From contig NC_092472.1 of NCBI RefSeq assembly GCF_047495875.1, positions 3,480,349-3,544,348 on the forward strand: a DNA stretch of 64,000 nt, given 5' to 3'. The notes beneath the pieces were generated by a model that saw only the letters and a list, made by a program, of their open reading frames with translations, searched no databases and was not told the DNA's origin. Positions 22,881 to 33,770 of the stretch are shown here, one piece after another (positions within the stretch are counted from its first letter, which is position 1; each line of letters starts with the position of its first letter). The stretch is from Pithys albifrons albifrons. Its lineage: Eukaryota > Chordata > Aves > Passeriformes > Thamnophilidae. A program made the position numbers and the translations under genes.

Positions 22881-24417
22881 ACAGCGCTGCGCAAAAATGG
22901 CATCGTTTATTCAAAGGTACTGATGGATATTCCAGAGTCTTCTCTCAAGGACTTCTGCCCAGACTATGCCACGAAGTAAAAGCATCCACGAGCCGTTTCT
23001 AAAGTTAAGATTGCGTTCTATTTCTAAAAGAAGTACTAAAATATTTCCTGACAATGTGCGCCTATAATAAATGCCGAGATCTTCAATTCATTAGTGCAAA
23101 ACCCAAGAGGAACCGAACGGAAGTCAAATCCTCCCCTGTCCCAAAAGATCAGCATGGAGAGACTCCACATCACTCTTAATCATAACCCGAGGAAACAAGA
23201 CGCTTCCCACACCCATGAGCAAATGTTTTTTCTGCATCCTCTTCTACAGAATTAGTTAAATCTGCTTATAAACTTATCTACAAGTTTTTCCTTTAGAAGA
23301 TAGCTCTTTTCTGGTTCTGCCTTTCATCTCATCCATGTGAAAAAAGAAAGTGACAGTTCTACAGTGCTGGGATAAACCTTGCTACTCACAAGTGAAGATA
23401 GTTGTAAAATCCGTATTTATTTTCTAACACTGAACAAGAAACGCTAAACATGATCCTAACGGATCATCTCAAAAAGTGTTTTGAAGCTTGTATAGATGTG
23501 AAAAGATGATTCAGTACCATCAGTACATGGACAAGATCAGTATCAAATACGTGTTCCTTTCTTTTTATGTTCTACTGCTGGGACAACCAAAAATTTTCAA
23601 CCTACCATCCCTGGATTATTCAACACTACACATAGAAACTCTCCACCAAAATTTTCCCTTAGCCACTCTTCCTGCCTCTCCCCACTCGCACCGAATTTGG
23701 ACTGTACTTGCCACAGCAGGTTTCAGGGGTGGATATGGGAGAAGAGACGCCGCATCACTACAAAAGACTGGGATCGGGTCGTGGGGAGAGGCCAGGGAGC
23801 ACCCTCTCATTCAAAGAGTTCTCGGGTTTTGCATAGAGCAGCCTTATTTCTTTCCTCTCCACCATCCCCCATTTTCGCCGGATTTGCAGACAGAAAAGTA
23901 CTCACGACCTCGACCAACATTTCTTTCACTCACTCCACTCCCGTATTTGCCACCTCGTGTACTTCAGTTCCTTAAGAGTGCAGAAAACAATCAACCAGGG
24001 AGCTTCTGAATAAAAAAGCTCACGAGCGAGTCGAGGCGCATGTGAAACAATATTCATCAAAACAAGAGTAACCACAATTGATACAAAACCGCTACAGTCA
24101 GCGTGAGGGAGCTACCAAACTCCTTGGCACCTCCTGTGAGTTCTCACAGGTTAAAAGAAGTTAAAAATAGGGAAACAAAACCACCGCGGCAGTTCGATAC
24201 AAATTGTGGGTAAAAAAATATTTCAACAAACGTGATTAAAGATAACGCCCGATGAGAGATTAAAAAAAAGGGGGGTAAAAGAAGACCTGAAACTTTTGAG
24301 TGGCATTCAGGTAATGAAGCAATAACATTTCAAAAGGCAAACACGCATATCTAACCTGGATCAGGATGCCTAAATCCAACAGTACGACAAAACTAAGACT
24401 TTGTTATAAAACCATTA
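22881..24417. other. Non-coding interval 3' of the last alternate exon
   Basis: Nothing recognised. The open frame of 173 codons on the + strand (23488-24009) has an N-terminal hydrophobic stretch but no domain, no CpG promoter and no continuation, and I do not call it a gene. Confidence 0.45.
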
Positions 24418-24522
24418 TCACAGAAAAGCTGTTTTAATACATCGAGGATCCACGAAAAGTGTCAGGTAAACAGAACACCTCAACAGAGAGAAACTAAAAT
24501 ACAAGATTTCCAAGACACTTAC

Positions 24523-27012
24523 CACACTTCCAGCAAGAGGGCAGAGCGCCGGCCCCGTTCCAGCAGAACCGTTTTCTGCAGCGGGGCCGGGTGGCGGCGG
24601 GAAGTTGGGGCTAAAAACCATCAGGTCGCTCTTGCCAGCGCCGTCCGCCACGCACAGGCTCCGGCTGTGACGCTGCGAGTACGACCAGCTGCCCACTTCG
24701 CTGGCGCACACGAGCGTCGTGGGCCCGGGCCCCGCCAGCACGGCCGCCCGCGGCGCCCAACGCGACGCCCCGTACAGCACCACGGCCAGCAGGAAGAGGC
24801 TCGACACGGCGCAGATCGCCACCACCAGCCACACGTTGGTCGACGCCGTCGCCCCAGACCCGCTCTCCCCGCCCACCGCCGAGCGCGCCACCAGCGACGA
24901 CGAACCCGAGCCCGCCGCCAGCGCCGCCTCGGCGCCCTCCACCAGCGACACGCTCAGCGTGGCCGTGGCCGAGCGCGCCGGCTCACCGTGGTCCCGCACC
25001 ACGATCACCAGCCTCTGGCGCGGCCCGTCCGCCTCCTCCAGCGCCCGCGCCGTGCTCACCTCGCCGCTGTACAGCCCCACGCGGAACGGGCTCTTGCCCC
25101 GCGGCTCCAACAGCTCGTAGCGCAGCCACGCGTTGTAGCCCGAGTCTGCGTCCACCGCGCGGATCTTCGCCACCACCTGCCCCGCCGGCGCCCCCCACGC
25201 CGCCCACGCCCACAGCGTCGCCGACCCCAAGTCCGATGACGCTTCCAGCGACACAGCCCCGGGCTCCGGACCGCCGCCCGCCGCCGGCAGCAGCGCCGGC
25301 GCGTTGTCGTTCTCGTCCAGCACGAACAGCTGCACCGTCGCGTTGCCGCACAGCGGCGGCTCCCCCGCGTCCACCGCACGCACCTCGAACTGCAGCACCT
25401 GCAGCTCCTCGTAGTCCAGCGACTGCAGCGCCCACACACGACCGCTCTCCGCGTCCACCGACACGTAGCTCGACGCCGGACGCCACACGCTGCCACCGCC
25501 CCCCACAGACGACGAGCCCGCCGCCCCGCCCACGCCGCCCTCCGCCACCGAGTAGCTCACGCGTCCGTTGCCCGCCTCGTCCGGGTCCCGCGCCCACAGC
25601 CGCGCCAACTCCGCGCCCGCCGCGTTGTTCTCCCGCGCCAGCACCGTGTACACCGCCTGCGAGAACGCCGGCGCGTTGTCGTTCACGTCCGACACCGGCA
25701 CCCGCACCCCGCGACTCGCACGCAGCGCCGGCGACCCGCCGTCCTCCGCACGCACCTCCACCTCGTACTCTGACACCCGTTCCCGGTCCAGAGCCTCCCG
25801 CAGCACCAGCGAGTACGACCCCGCGAACGTCGCCTCCAGACCGAAAGGCCCCGATGGCCACACCCAGCACCGCACTCGCCCGTTCGCCCCCGAGTCCCGG
25901 TCCGACACGCTCAGCAGGGCCACCACCGTCCCCACCGACGCGTCCTCGGGCACCGGCACTGAGAGCGACGTCACCCACACCTCTGGCGCATTGTCGTTCA
26001 CGTCCAGCACCTCCACCACCACCTTGCAGTGACCCGACAGCGGGGGGGAGCCTCTGTCTCTTGCTTCAACCGTGATCTCGTAACTGTCCATTTCTTCATA
26101 GTCTAACTCGCGTTGAAGTCTGATTTCCCCTTTGTTTTCGTCGAGAGTGAACATTTCTTTAACTTCTGTACTGACATGTCTACTAAAAAAATATACAATA
26201 TCGCTATTGAGCCCTTCATCTGGATCAGTGGCACTAACCGTGATTAACAGAGTTCCGAGTTCTGAACCCTCTAAGACTTTAACTTTATAGACAGACTGGT
26301 TGAACTGGGGCGCGTTGTCATTCGCGTCCAGCACCGAGATCACCAGCTCCATCGTTCCTGTCAGAGAGGGACGGCCTCCGTCACTTGCCGTCAACACCAA
26401 CCGGTGCACCGGCATTGTCTCGCGATCCAGAGATTTCGTTAATATAAGACCCAAAGACGTGCTCTGGTCATTATTTCCCTGTTGATCAAGACTAAAGTGC
26501 TCGCTGGGGCTGAGGGTATAGGAGAGCTGAGCATTCACTCCGATGTCTGCATCCGACGCGCCCTCCAGAGGGAATCGAGACCCCGGCAGTGTCGCCAATT
26601 CCGCGATGTTAAGGGTTTCTTCGTTTACACGGAAGGTGGGAGCATTGTCGTTGATGTCGGTGACCTCCAACTCCACGTGGAAGACGCGCAGCGGCCGCTC
26701 CACCAGCACCTCCAGCCGCAGCGCGCACGGCGCGCTCTTGCCGCACAACTCCTCCCGGTCCAGCCGCGAGCTCACCACCAGCGCCCCGCTCGCCCCGCTC
26801 ACCTCCACGCCCGCCCGCCGGCCCTGCGCCACCAGCCGCAGCCGCCGCGTCTCCGCCTCGCCCGCCTCCAGACCCAGGTCCTGCGCCAGTCGACCCACCA
26901 CCGTGCCGGCCTTGGCTTCCTCCGGCACCGAGTACCGCACCTGCCCGCCGCACAGCGCCCATGCCGCCTGCAGCACCAGCACCCGTAACACCGCACACAC
27001 ACACGCGCCCAT
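24523..27012 (-). CDS. PCDHA: PCDHA alternate variable exon 6 of 6 (last before C1)
   Basis: This is a single exon of 830 codons for the variable part of an alpha protocadherin: leader ~1-23, six EC domains (~24-126, 127-235, 236-343, 344-448, 449-572, 573-695), a transmembrane helix (NVWLVVAICAVSSLFLL core) and an alpha-type tail with TLVCASEVGSWSYSQ. Calcium motifs LDANDNAP, DVNDNAP and DENDNAP are present. EC2-EC3 is distinctive: it starts NEETLNIAEL, where the others have RKNLS- or RRNLS-like sequence, and carries DQQGNNDQSTS. The start is the ATG at 27012 and the donor is GTG|GTAAGT at 24523/24522, phase 0, stronger than the donors upstream. It is the odd one of the set: the tail after SPNFPPPPG lacks the KDTQPEP-like stretch, the 5' leader is shortened, and its spacer does not resemble the others. 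The shared GC-rich blocks are intact. Its exact number in the cluster is unknown. Confidence 0.93.
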
Positions 27013-27036
27013 CGCAGCCGCCGCCGGCCCCTTCTC

Positions 27037-27070
27037 GAGCCCTGCAACGCGCTCCGCCGCCCCTCAGACG
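27037..27070 (-). promoter_or_regulatory. Promoter-proximal conserved block (shortened) of last alternate exon
   Basis: On the + strand, GAGCCCTGCAACGCGCTCCG and then CCGCCCCTCA corresponds to a shorter version of the block found about 160 bp upstream of the other five start codons. Here it lies only ~25 bp from the ATG, so about 140 bp of leader seems to be missing. Part of the CGCT-containing core (ACACCGTGCGCTG on the + strand) is lost. Confidence 0.45.
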
Positions 27071-27379
27071 GCCCCCTTAAGGTCTCCCTATCATGAACGG
27101 GATGCCGCTCCACTCTCCCGGTGCCGCGCCCGGACCGGTTCGCCGCATCCTTCCTCCCGCTTACGGCACCGTGACAGCGGCTCGGGGAGGAGTTGCCGCC
27201 TTCCTGCGTCTCGCGGCGCCTTCGCGGCCGACAGCGGCACCTGGTGTCTGATCGCCGCTCCTTCCGCAAGCATCCTCCTGCTGCCCGCCCTCGCTGCCGC
27301 TGCTGCTCCGAGCGGGGACCGACCGGCCGTGGCTCCGCCCTCTCGGCCGCCGAGCTCCGCGATTTCCATTCTGAACAGT

Positions 27380-30351
27380 TCCCTTCCTTCACAATGATAA
27401 GAGTTGGTTCTTCTCTTCTCCTCCTCCTCCTTTTCTCCTTTTCTCTTCTTTTTCTCTTCTCCTTCCTAAAGGTACTTTGATATGTAGACTTGACAAAATG
27501 TACATATAATTACATGCCTATATTAACCCAGGCATCACACCTAGGAAGATCTTCACTGAACAAAGCCCACCTCACTTCTGGTCTCATGACTTTATCTTCC
27601 CTATGCATTGCTGAAGAAGTGTAACTCAATTTCCTTGTTTACATTTTGCTCTTGAAGATATTCCAGCTGTTTTCTCTACAGAAGACTGCATCCTCGTTCT
27701 TCCATCTATAGAAAGTACTCAGGTCTTCAGAAGACATGGATTCACTTGGAATTTATTTGGATCTATTGCAGAGACGCTAAAAACAAATGGAAATTGCTTA
27801 CCTTTTCGTGGCTTTGTGATAGAGATGTAGCTGAACTATTCCACACACTCTCCTCGGTTATCATATAGCAAATGATAGAGTGAGACCATCCTATTACAAA
27901 AAAAACCCCATCCATGTCTGTCCATAATAGAATGGGTTTGCCTTTTGAAGTATAGGTCCAACACAATAAACCATCACTGCATACAAATTGCAAAGACTTT
28001 CAACTGCATCGGTGACTCCCTAACTCTGTATGTCAGTCTGAGCACAACCCACAAAGCAGAAACCCCCTCGGACGGGTGAAATACCTCGGGGAAGCTGAGC
28101 TCTCCCATCTTTATGTGTCCCAGTAAAGAATTTTCTGTGAGTTTTATCCCCCACTTTTAACTGCACAATGAAGAACAAGTTCTTTGTTATCTTTTTAGGC
28201 AGGTAGGCACTCATTGTACAGCAAAACAGTGTGCCCATTACTGATTCAGATGAGCTGCTGAAGGACATAGGACAGTCATCCAGCTATGACATAATTGAAG
28301 ATAACACAATAGGGTTTCACCACTGTTCTGGCAAGGTGCAGTTCATCTTAAGACAGGTTCCCAGGGTCCCACTTCACCCACTAACATAAATACCTCAGGG
28401 CGTTTTCTCCACACACCTACAGACACATTCTGCTACTCTTCCCCACAGCCTGGGCAGTAACACGAAACAGATGATTTCATTCACTAGTGAGTTCTTGATT
28501 CTACCACAGAAGAATCAATGATGCAACAGGATGTAAAAAAAAAAGGCACAAAAAATACAACCAAAAAAACCACAAAAGCCCATTTTTAATCGCACCTGTT
28601 GTTATTGTAACAGTTGTTTTGATTTATTTCTAGCTCTCCATTGTTTGGGCTGTGTTCAAAGATCACTTTTCAAAATTTCAGAGAAGCAGGGCTGAAAGAG
28701 CAAACAGGTTTTGTCCAGCTACTCAAATCCCTGTTGTATTGTCAGCATTTCTGTATCCGTTTCTATGAAGGCAGAAACAAATGTAGCCTGAAGCCTCATA
28801 GCATTAACTCGGGGTAAAACTCATCTTAAGAGACTACAAGACAGTGAACCACAGCGATGGCAAGAGGCACAAATCCTGAAATCAAAGAGCACAATTTGGC
28901 AACACTGCCCTCACTTACAACTGCAGACACATCTCCTGAGAAAGACAAGATAAGCCACACTGTCTGGGGGGGGAATCGGGAGTTTCAGGTGGCATCCCAG
29001 TTTATAATCACATGATCATCATAAGGCGCACACACACACAATAAGACCAAAAATCATAGTTTATTTTTTAAAAATATTCTCAAGGAAGGGAAAAATAAAC
29101 CAACATAAAATAAGCACAATGAAATTCATTTCAAACCCCCTAACATACAAAAAAAAAAAAAAAGGAAGAAGAGAGAAATACAAAGCCTACAAATGCAGAA
29201 TACATGGAACCATCCAAGTCAGAAATCAAGCTGAGATGTTTCTACAAATAAATCAATACACCGAAACCAAGTCCTCCAGCAACACATCTTGCCTGAAAGA
29301 GTCCTATGGCTGCACATTTTTAACATCTACCTTCATTCATGTTTTTCAGCCACTAAGCACTTTGTATTAGGAAGCACATTTAAATCATAACTTAGAAAGG
29401 GAGAAATGTGAAATGTTTCTGTCTTTGCCATGTCCATAGCAGTTCTGTAGTACTTCACAAACTAATATATGCCACGCAAGTTGCATAGCCAAGAACTTTG
29501 CACAATTTCCCTTTCAGAGGTGAATCAAAAAGGAGTATAGACTTCTGATTACGAAAAGAGTGGAAAGGAGCATTTCGTGGCAGCCAAGACCAAGAAATTT
29601 ATTAGAACTGCCTACCTGTAAGACGGGAAAATGGAGGCAAATGAAGATACTCCAGAAAAGTTGAAAGAAGGCTGAAAGAGACACTTAGAGTCGTGATTAA
29701 CGACACAGATAGCAGAAAATACGGACCTGTTAATATCACCAAAAAAAAGGTAAACACTGCAGAGATCTTTGCAAGGCATAAAAATCCAAAAGACTTTCAA
29801 CTCCGTCATACCAGCAAGATGTTGGGCAGAGATCTTTACCAGGAAATGTTCTTTTAATAATTCATCAAGAGATCTCAAAGTGTCATGAACTGTGATGTAT
29901 CAAAGATAAGAGGAGCTATCGTCCTATGGAGCACAGTTACAATACTGGTCTGGAGATAAGAACTGCAGAAGACCTAAGCAGAAAAATGGCAAAAGATTTT
30001 CAGTGTAGAGGACAACAAAACTACGCACACGAAAAAAGTGATGTGGCTTCGACAAAGCCTGTGCCTTCTGAAATAATAATTAAATGTTCTGAAATTACAT
30101 ATTTGATGTAGAGAAGAAAGTGACGTGGATAGATCGATTATCCATGCCAAACAAAAAGGAGTTATGAGATGATACAAGACAAAACCGGATTTCATAGAAC
30201 CTTGCAGAAGTACAAAGTACACCAAGATTTGAGTATATTTTCTAGCACACCTCCTTAAAACGGTAAGAAGAGAAAACCATAGGGACATAAATAACCTACA
30301 GTGGAGTAACGGAATACACACGATGAAGACGAAGGATAATGCAACCTGCAG
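27380..30351. other. Spacer between alternate exons 5 and 6
   Basis: Begins with a short pyrimidine tract (about 27410-27475), then AT-rich unique sequence. It shows none of the recurring segments found in the other four spacers. No gene, LTR or CR1 is recognised. An A-rich stretch occurs at 28530-28580. Confidence 0.5.
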
Positions 30352-30474
30352 TCAGAGGGTAAAGGGCCCCCAACAACCCACCGCCGGCACAGCCGAGGGC
30401 AGAGCTCGGTTACCAGCAGATCCTGCACAGGGTGGGGAGAAAACGGGTAGAGAGGTCGAGGAAGGGACACTGAC

Positions 30475-32943
30475 CGTATCCAGACCAGTTGGCTCCGGCT
30501 GCGTGTCCTTCGCCGCGGAACCGGGAGGCAGCGGGAAGTTGGGGCTGAAAACCATCAGATCGCTCTTGCCGGCGCCATCCGCCACGCACAGGCTCCGGCT
30601 GTGGCGCTGCGAGTACGACCAGCTGCCCACTTCGCTGGCGCACACGAGCGTCGTGGGCCCGGGCCCCGCCAGCACGGCCGCCCGCGGCGCCCAACGCGAC
30701 GCCCCGTACAGCACCACGGCCAGCAGGAAGAGGCTCGACACGGCGCAGATCGCCACCACCAGCCACACGTTGGTCGACGCCGTCGCCCCAGACCCGCTCT
30801 CCCCGCCCACCGCCGAGCGCGCCACCAGCGACGACGAACCCGAGCCCGCCGTCAGCGCCGCCTCGGCGCCCTCCACCAGCGACACGCTCAGCGTGGCCGT
30901 GGCCGAGCGCGCCGGCTCGCCGTGGTCCCGAACCACGATCACCAGCCTCTGGCGCGGCCCGTCCGTCTCCTCCAGCGCCCGCGCCGTGCTCACCTCGCCG
31001 CTGTACAGCCCCACGCGGAACGGGCTCTTGCCCCGCGGCTCCCACAGCTCGTAGCGCAGCCACGCGTTGTAGCCCGAGTCTGCGTCCACCGCGCGGATCT
31101 TCGCCACCACCTGCCCCGCCGGCGCCCCCCACGCCGCCCACGCCCACAGCGTCCCCGACCCCAAGTCCGATGACGCCTCCAGCGACATAGCCCCGGACTC
31201 CGGACCGCCGCCTGCCACCGGCAGAAGCGCCGGCGCGTTGTCGTTCTCGTCCAGCACGAACAGCTGCACCGTCGCGTTGCCGCACAGAGGCGGCTCCCCC
31301 GCGTCCACCGCACGCACCTCGAACTGCAGCACCTGCAGCTCCTCGTAGTCCAGCGACTGCAGCGCCCACACACGACCGCTCTCCGCGTCCACCGACACGT
31401 AGCTCGACGCCGGACGCCACACGCTGCCACCGCCCCCCACAGACGACGAGCCCGCCGCCCCGCCCACGCCGCCCTCCGCCACCGAGTAGCTCACGCGCCC
31501 GTTGCCCGCCTCGTCCGGGTCCCGCGCCCACAGCCGCGCCAGCTCCGCGCCCGCCGCGTTGTTCTCCCGCGCCAGCACCGTGTACACCGCCTGCGAGAAC
31601 GCCGGCGCATTGTCGTTCACGTCCGACACGGGCACCCGCACCCCGCGACTCGCACGCAGCGCCGGCGACCCGCCGTCCTCCGCACGCACCTCCACCTCGT
31701 ACTCCGACACCCGCTCTCGGTCCAGCGCCTCCCGCAGCACCAGCGAGTACGACCCCGCGAATGTCGCCTCCAGACCGAAAGGCCCCGATGGCCACACCCA
31801 GCACCGCACCCGCCCGTTCGCCCCCGAGTCCCGGTCCGACACGCTCAGCAGGGCCACCACCGTCCCCACCGACGCGTCCTCGGGCACCGGCACCGAGAGT
31901 GATGTCACCCACACCTCTGGCGCATTGTCGTTCACATCCAGCACCTCCAGCACCAACTTGCAGTGACCCGACAGAGGGGGCGTCCCTTGGTCTCTCGCTT
32001 CAATACGAAAATCAAATATACTGACTTCTTCGAAGTCCAGGGCGCTCGTGAGGTGAATCTCCCCCGTGTTCGGATTAACAGAAATTACATTTCTTCCACT
32101 GGGTGGAATGAAGTTTGTTACAGTATAGGTCATTTTACTATTGCTTCCTACATCGGGATCCGTGGCATTCACCTGCCCCACCAGCGTGCCCTCTAATGCG
32201 CTCTCCAGCAGCTGCACTTTATACACTGATTGGTTGAACTTGGGGGCGTTGTCGTTCGCGTCCAGCACCAAGATCACGAGCTCCATCGTCCCTGTCAGAG
32301 ATGGTCGGCCCCCGTCACTCGCTGTCAGCACCAACCGGTGCACCGGCATCGTTTCTCGGTCCAGAGATTTCATTAAAACGAGTTCAGGTTCAATATTTCG
32401 CTCATTCGATTTTTGTATATCCAGAGAGAAATGCTCGCTGGGGCTAAGTGTATAGGACAGCTGCGCATTCGCTCCAATATCTGCATCCGATGCGCCCTCC
32501 AGAGGGAAACGAGAACCCACCAGCGATGATTCCGCGATGCTGAGGTTTTTCCGGGCGGCGGGGAAGACGGGGGCATTGTCGTTGATGTCGGTGACCTCCA
32601 GCTCCACGTGGAAGACGCGCAGCGGCCGCTCCACCAGCACCTCCAGCCGCAGCGCGCACGGCGCGCTCTTGCCGCACAGCTCCTCCCGGTCCAGCCGCGA
32701 GCTCACCACCAGCGCCCCGCTCGCCCCGCTCACCTCCACGCTCGCACGCCGGCCCTGCGCCACCAGCCGCAGCCGCCGCGCCTCCGCCTCGCCCGCCTCC
32801 AGACCCAGGTCCTGCGCCAGCCGGCCCACCACCGTGCCGGGCTTGGCTTCCTCCGGCACCGAGTACCGCACCTGCCCGCCGCACAGCGCCCACGCCGCCT
32901 GCAGCACCAGCACCCTCAGCACCGGACACACACACTCGACCAT
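30475..32943 (-). CDS. PCDHA: PCDHA alternate variable exon 5 of 6
   Basis: This exon encodes an alpha protocadherin ectodomain, membrane helix and variable tail (823 codons). The EC layout is as in the other alternate exons, with the CX5C loop in EC1 (CGKSAPC). The specific part is EC2-EC3 (about 31960-32540), marked by DIQKSNERNIEPELVLMKS and VQLLESALEGTLVGQVNATD. EC3 shares the LLESA and VNATDPDVGSNS segments with the exon at 60908. The start is placed at 32943 (MVECVCPVLRVL), aligned with the starts of the other exons and directly before the hydrophobic core. An in-frame ATG at 32970 is possible but adds only a GC-leader peptide. The donor is TAC|GGTCAGT-type, with the exon ending at 30475 in phase 0. 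Minor differences from the consensus exons: PGTVVGR in EC1 and LTAGSGSS before the membrane. Expression is expected to be stochastic per neuron through its own promoter. Confidence 0.93.
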
Positions 32944-33106
32944 CGCCGCCACCGCCTTCGGCCCCCGCACGGGCCCCGCACGGCTCCCGCCGCCGCCCGC
33001 ACACCCCGGCTGCGCTGCCCGGTCCGCGCCGCCCCCCCGGCGCTCTCACAGCCGGGCTCTCCGCCGCACCGGCGCGGAGCCGCCCACACGCCGAGCCGCC
33101 GTTCCT

Positions 33107-33150
33107 GAGCCTGCAGCGACACCGTGCGCTGCTCCGCCGCCTCACACGCT
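33107..33150 (-). promoter_or_regulatory. Promoter-proximal conserved block, alternate exon 5
   Basis: The + strand sequence GAGCCTGCAGCGACACCGTG followed by CGCTGCTCCGCCGCCTCACA is repeated almost unchanged upstream of five alternate exons, about 160 bp from each ATG. On the coding strand it reads GCACGGTGTCGCTGCAG, resembling the CGCT-containing conserved sequence element of mammalian PCDHA promoters. The identification is an inference from position and resemblance. Confidence 0.5.
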
Positions 33151-33163
33151 CCCCTCCGTCACT

Positions 33164-33770
33164 GGCATCTCCTCCGCTGTCTCTTCTGTCCTTCCTTCTT
33201 TTTCATTTTATTCTGTGGATTTTTTTATTTTGCTGTCTTCTTTACCTCTTCCGATAGTTTGCCGATCGCCAGCCGGTTCTGCACTGAAGACCAATAAGGC
33301 GTATCCATGAGCTCTAATTATGTGCCATCAGCGGCGGAGCGCGGTACTGTAAAGGAGGCGGACCTTGGGAAACAGCTCCGCCCAGCCCTGTGAGGTAAGG
33401 CGGATGCGTGCTGCTAAGTGCCTTTGCTATTTTTTTCTTTCTCCTGTTTGTCGTCTTCCGTTCTGAATTACCCCTTTGTTTCATTCCTTCGTAGCATCTT
33501 CTCTTCTCTTCTCTCCTCTCCTCTCTGCCCTTTTCCTTTCTCCTTTCTCGCTTTTCTCCCTTTCTGTATACAGTGATAATGCCTATGCAATGCCACTAAA
33601 ATCGTTTGTAGTTTCTTCCTTTCTCCCTTTTTCTCCTGGTTGCTTTGTTATCTGCTTCTTTCTCTCCTTCCCTCCTTCCTTCCCCCTCCTTACACATCTC
33701 CCCATCTTCTTCTCTTTTTGTCTCTGTTTCTTTAATGAATATAATTTTCCATATGATTACATCACTCTTG
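33164..33770. repeat. Pyrimidine-rich tract (+ strand) upstream of alternate exon 5
   Basis: Long runs of T and C (TTCTTTTTC, TCTCTTCTCTTCTCTCC and similar) on the + strand, therefore purine-rich on the coding strand. They are interrupted by the distal TAATTA block near 33311-33352. Comparable tracts lie upstream of the other repeated exons. Confidence 0.8.
33311..33352 (-). promoter_or_regulatory. Distal TAATTA block, type B
   Basis: GCTCTAATTATGTGCCATCA and then GCGGCGGAGCGCGGTACTGT on the + strand. It shares CTCTAATTA and GCGGTACTGTAA with the block at 48141. The segment GTGCCATCAGCGG fits much of a CTCF core read on the minus strand, i.e. in the direction of the gene. It may be a regulatory site about 370 bp upstream of the ATG. 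Confidence 0.4.

Noticed and set aside
30410..31912. Minus-strand Gly/Arg-rich frame of 500 codons (also 37868-39490, 53315-54766, 60885-62348)
   Set aside because: Frame-shifted shadow of the real PCDHA frame on the same strand. Its Gly-rich composition follows from GC-rich codons.
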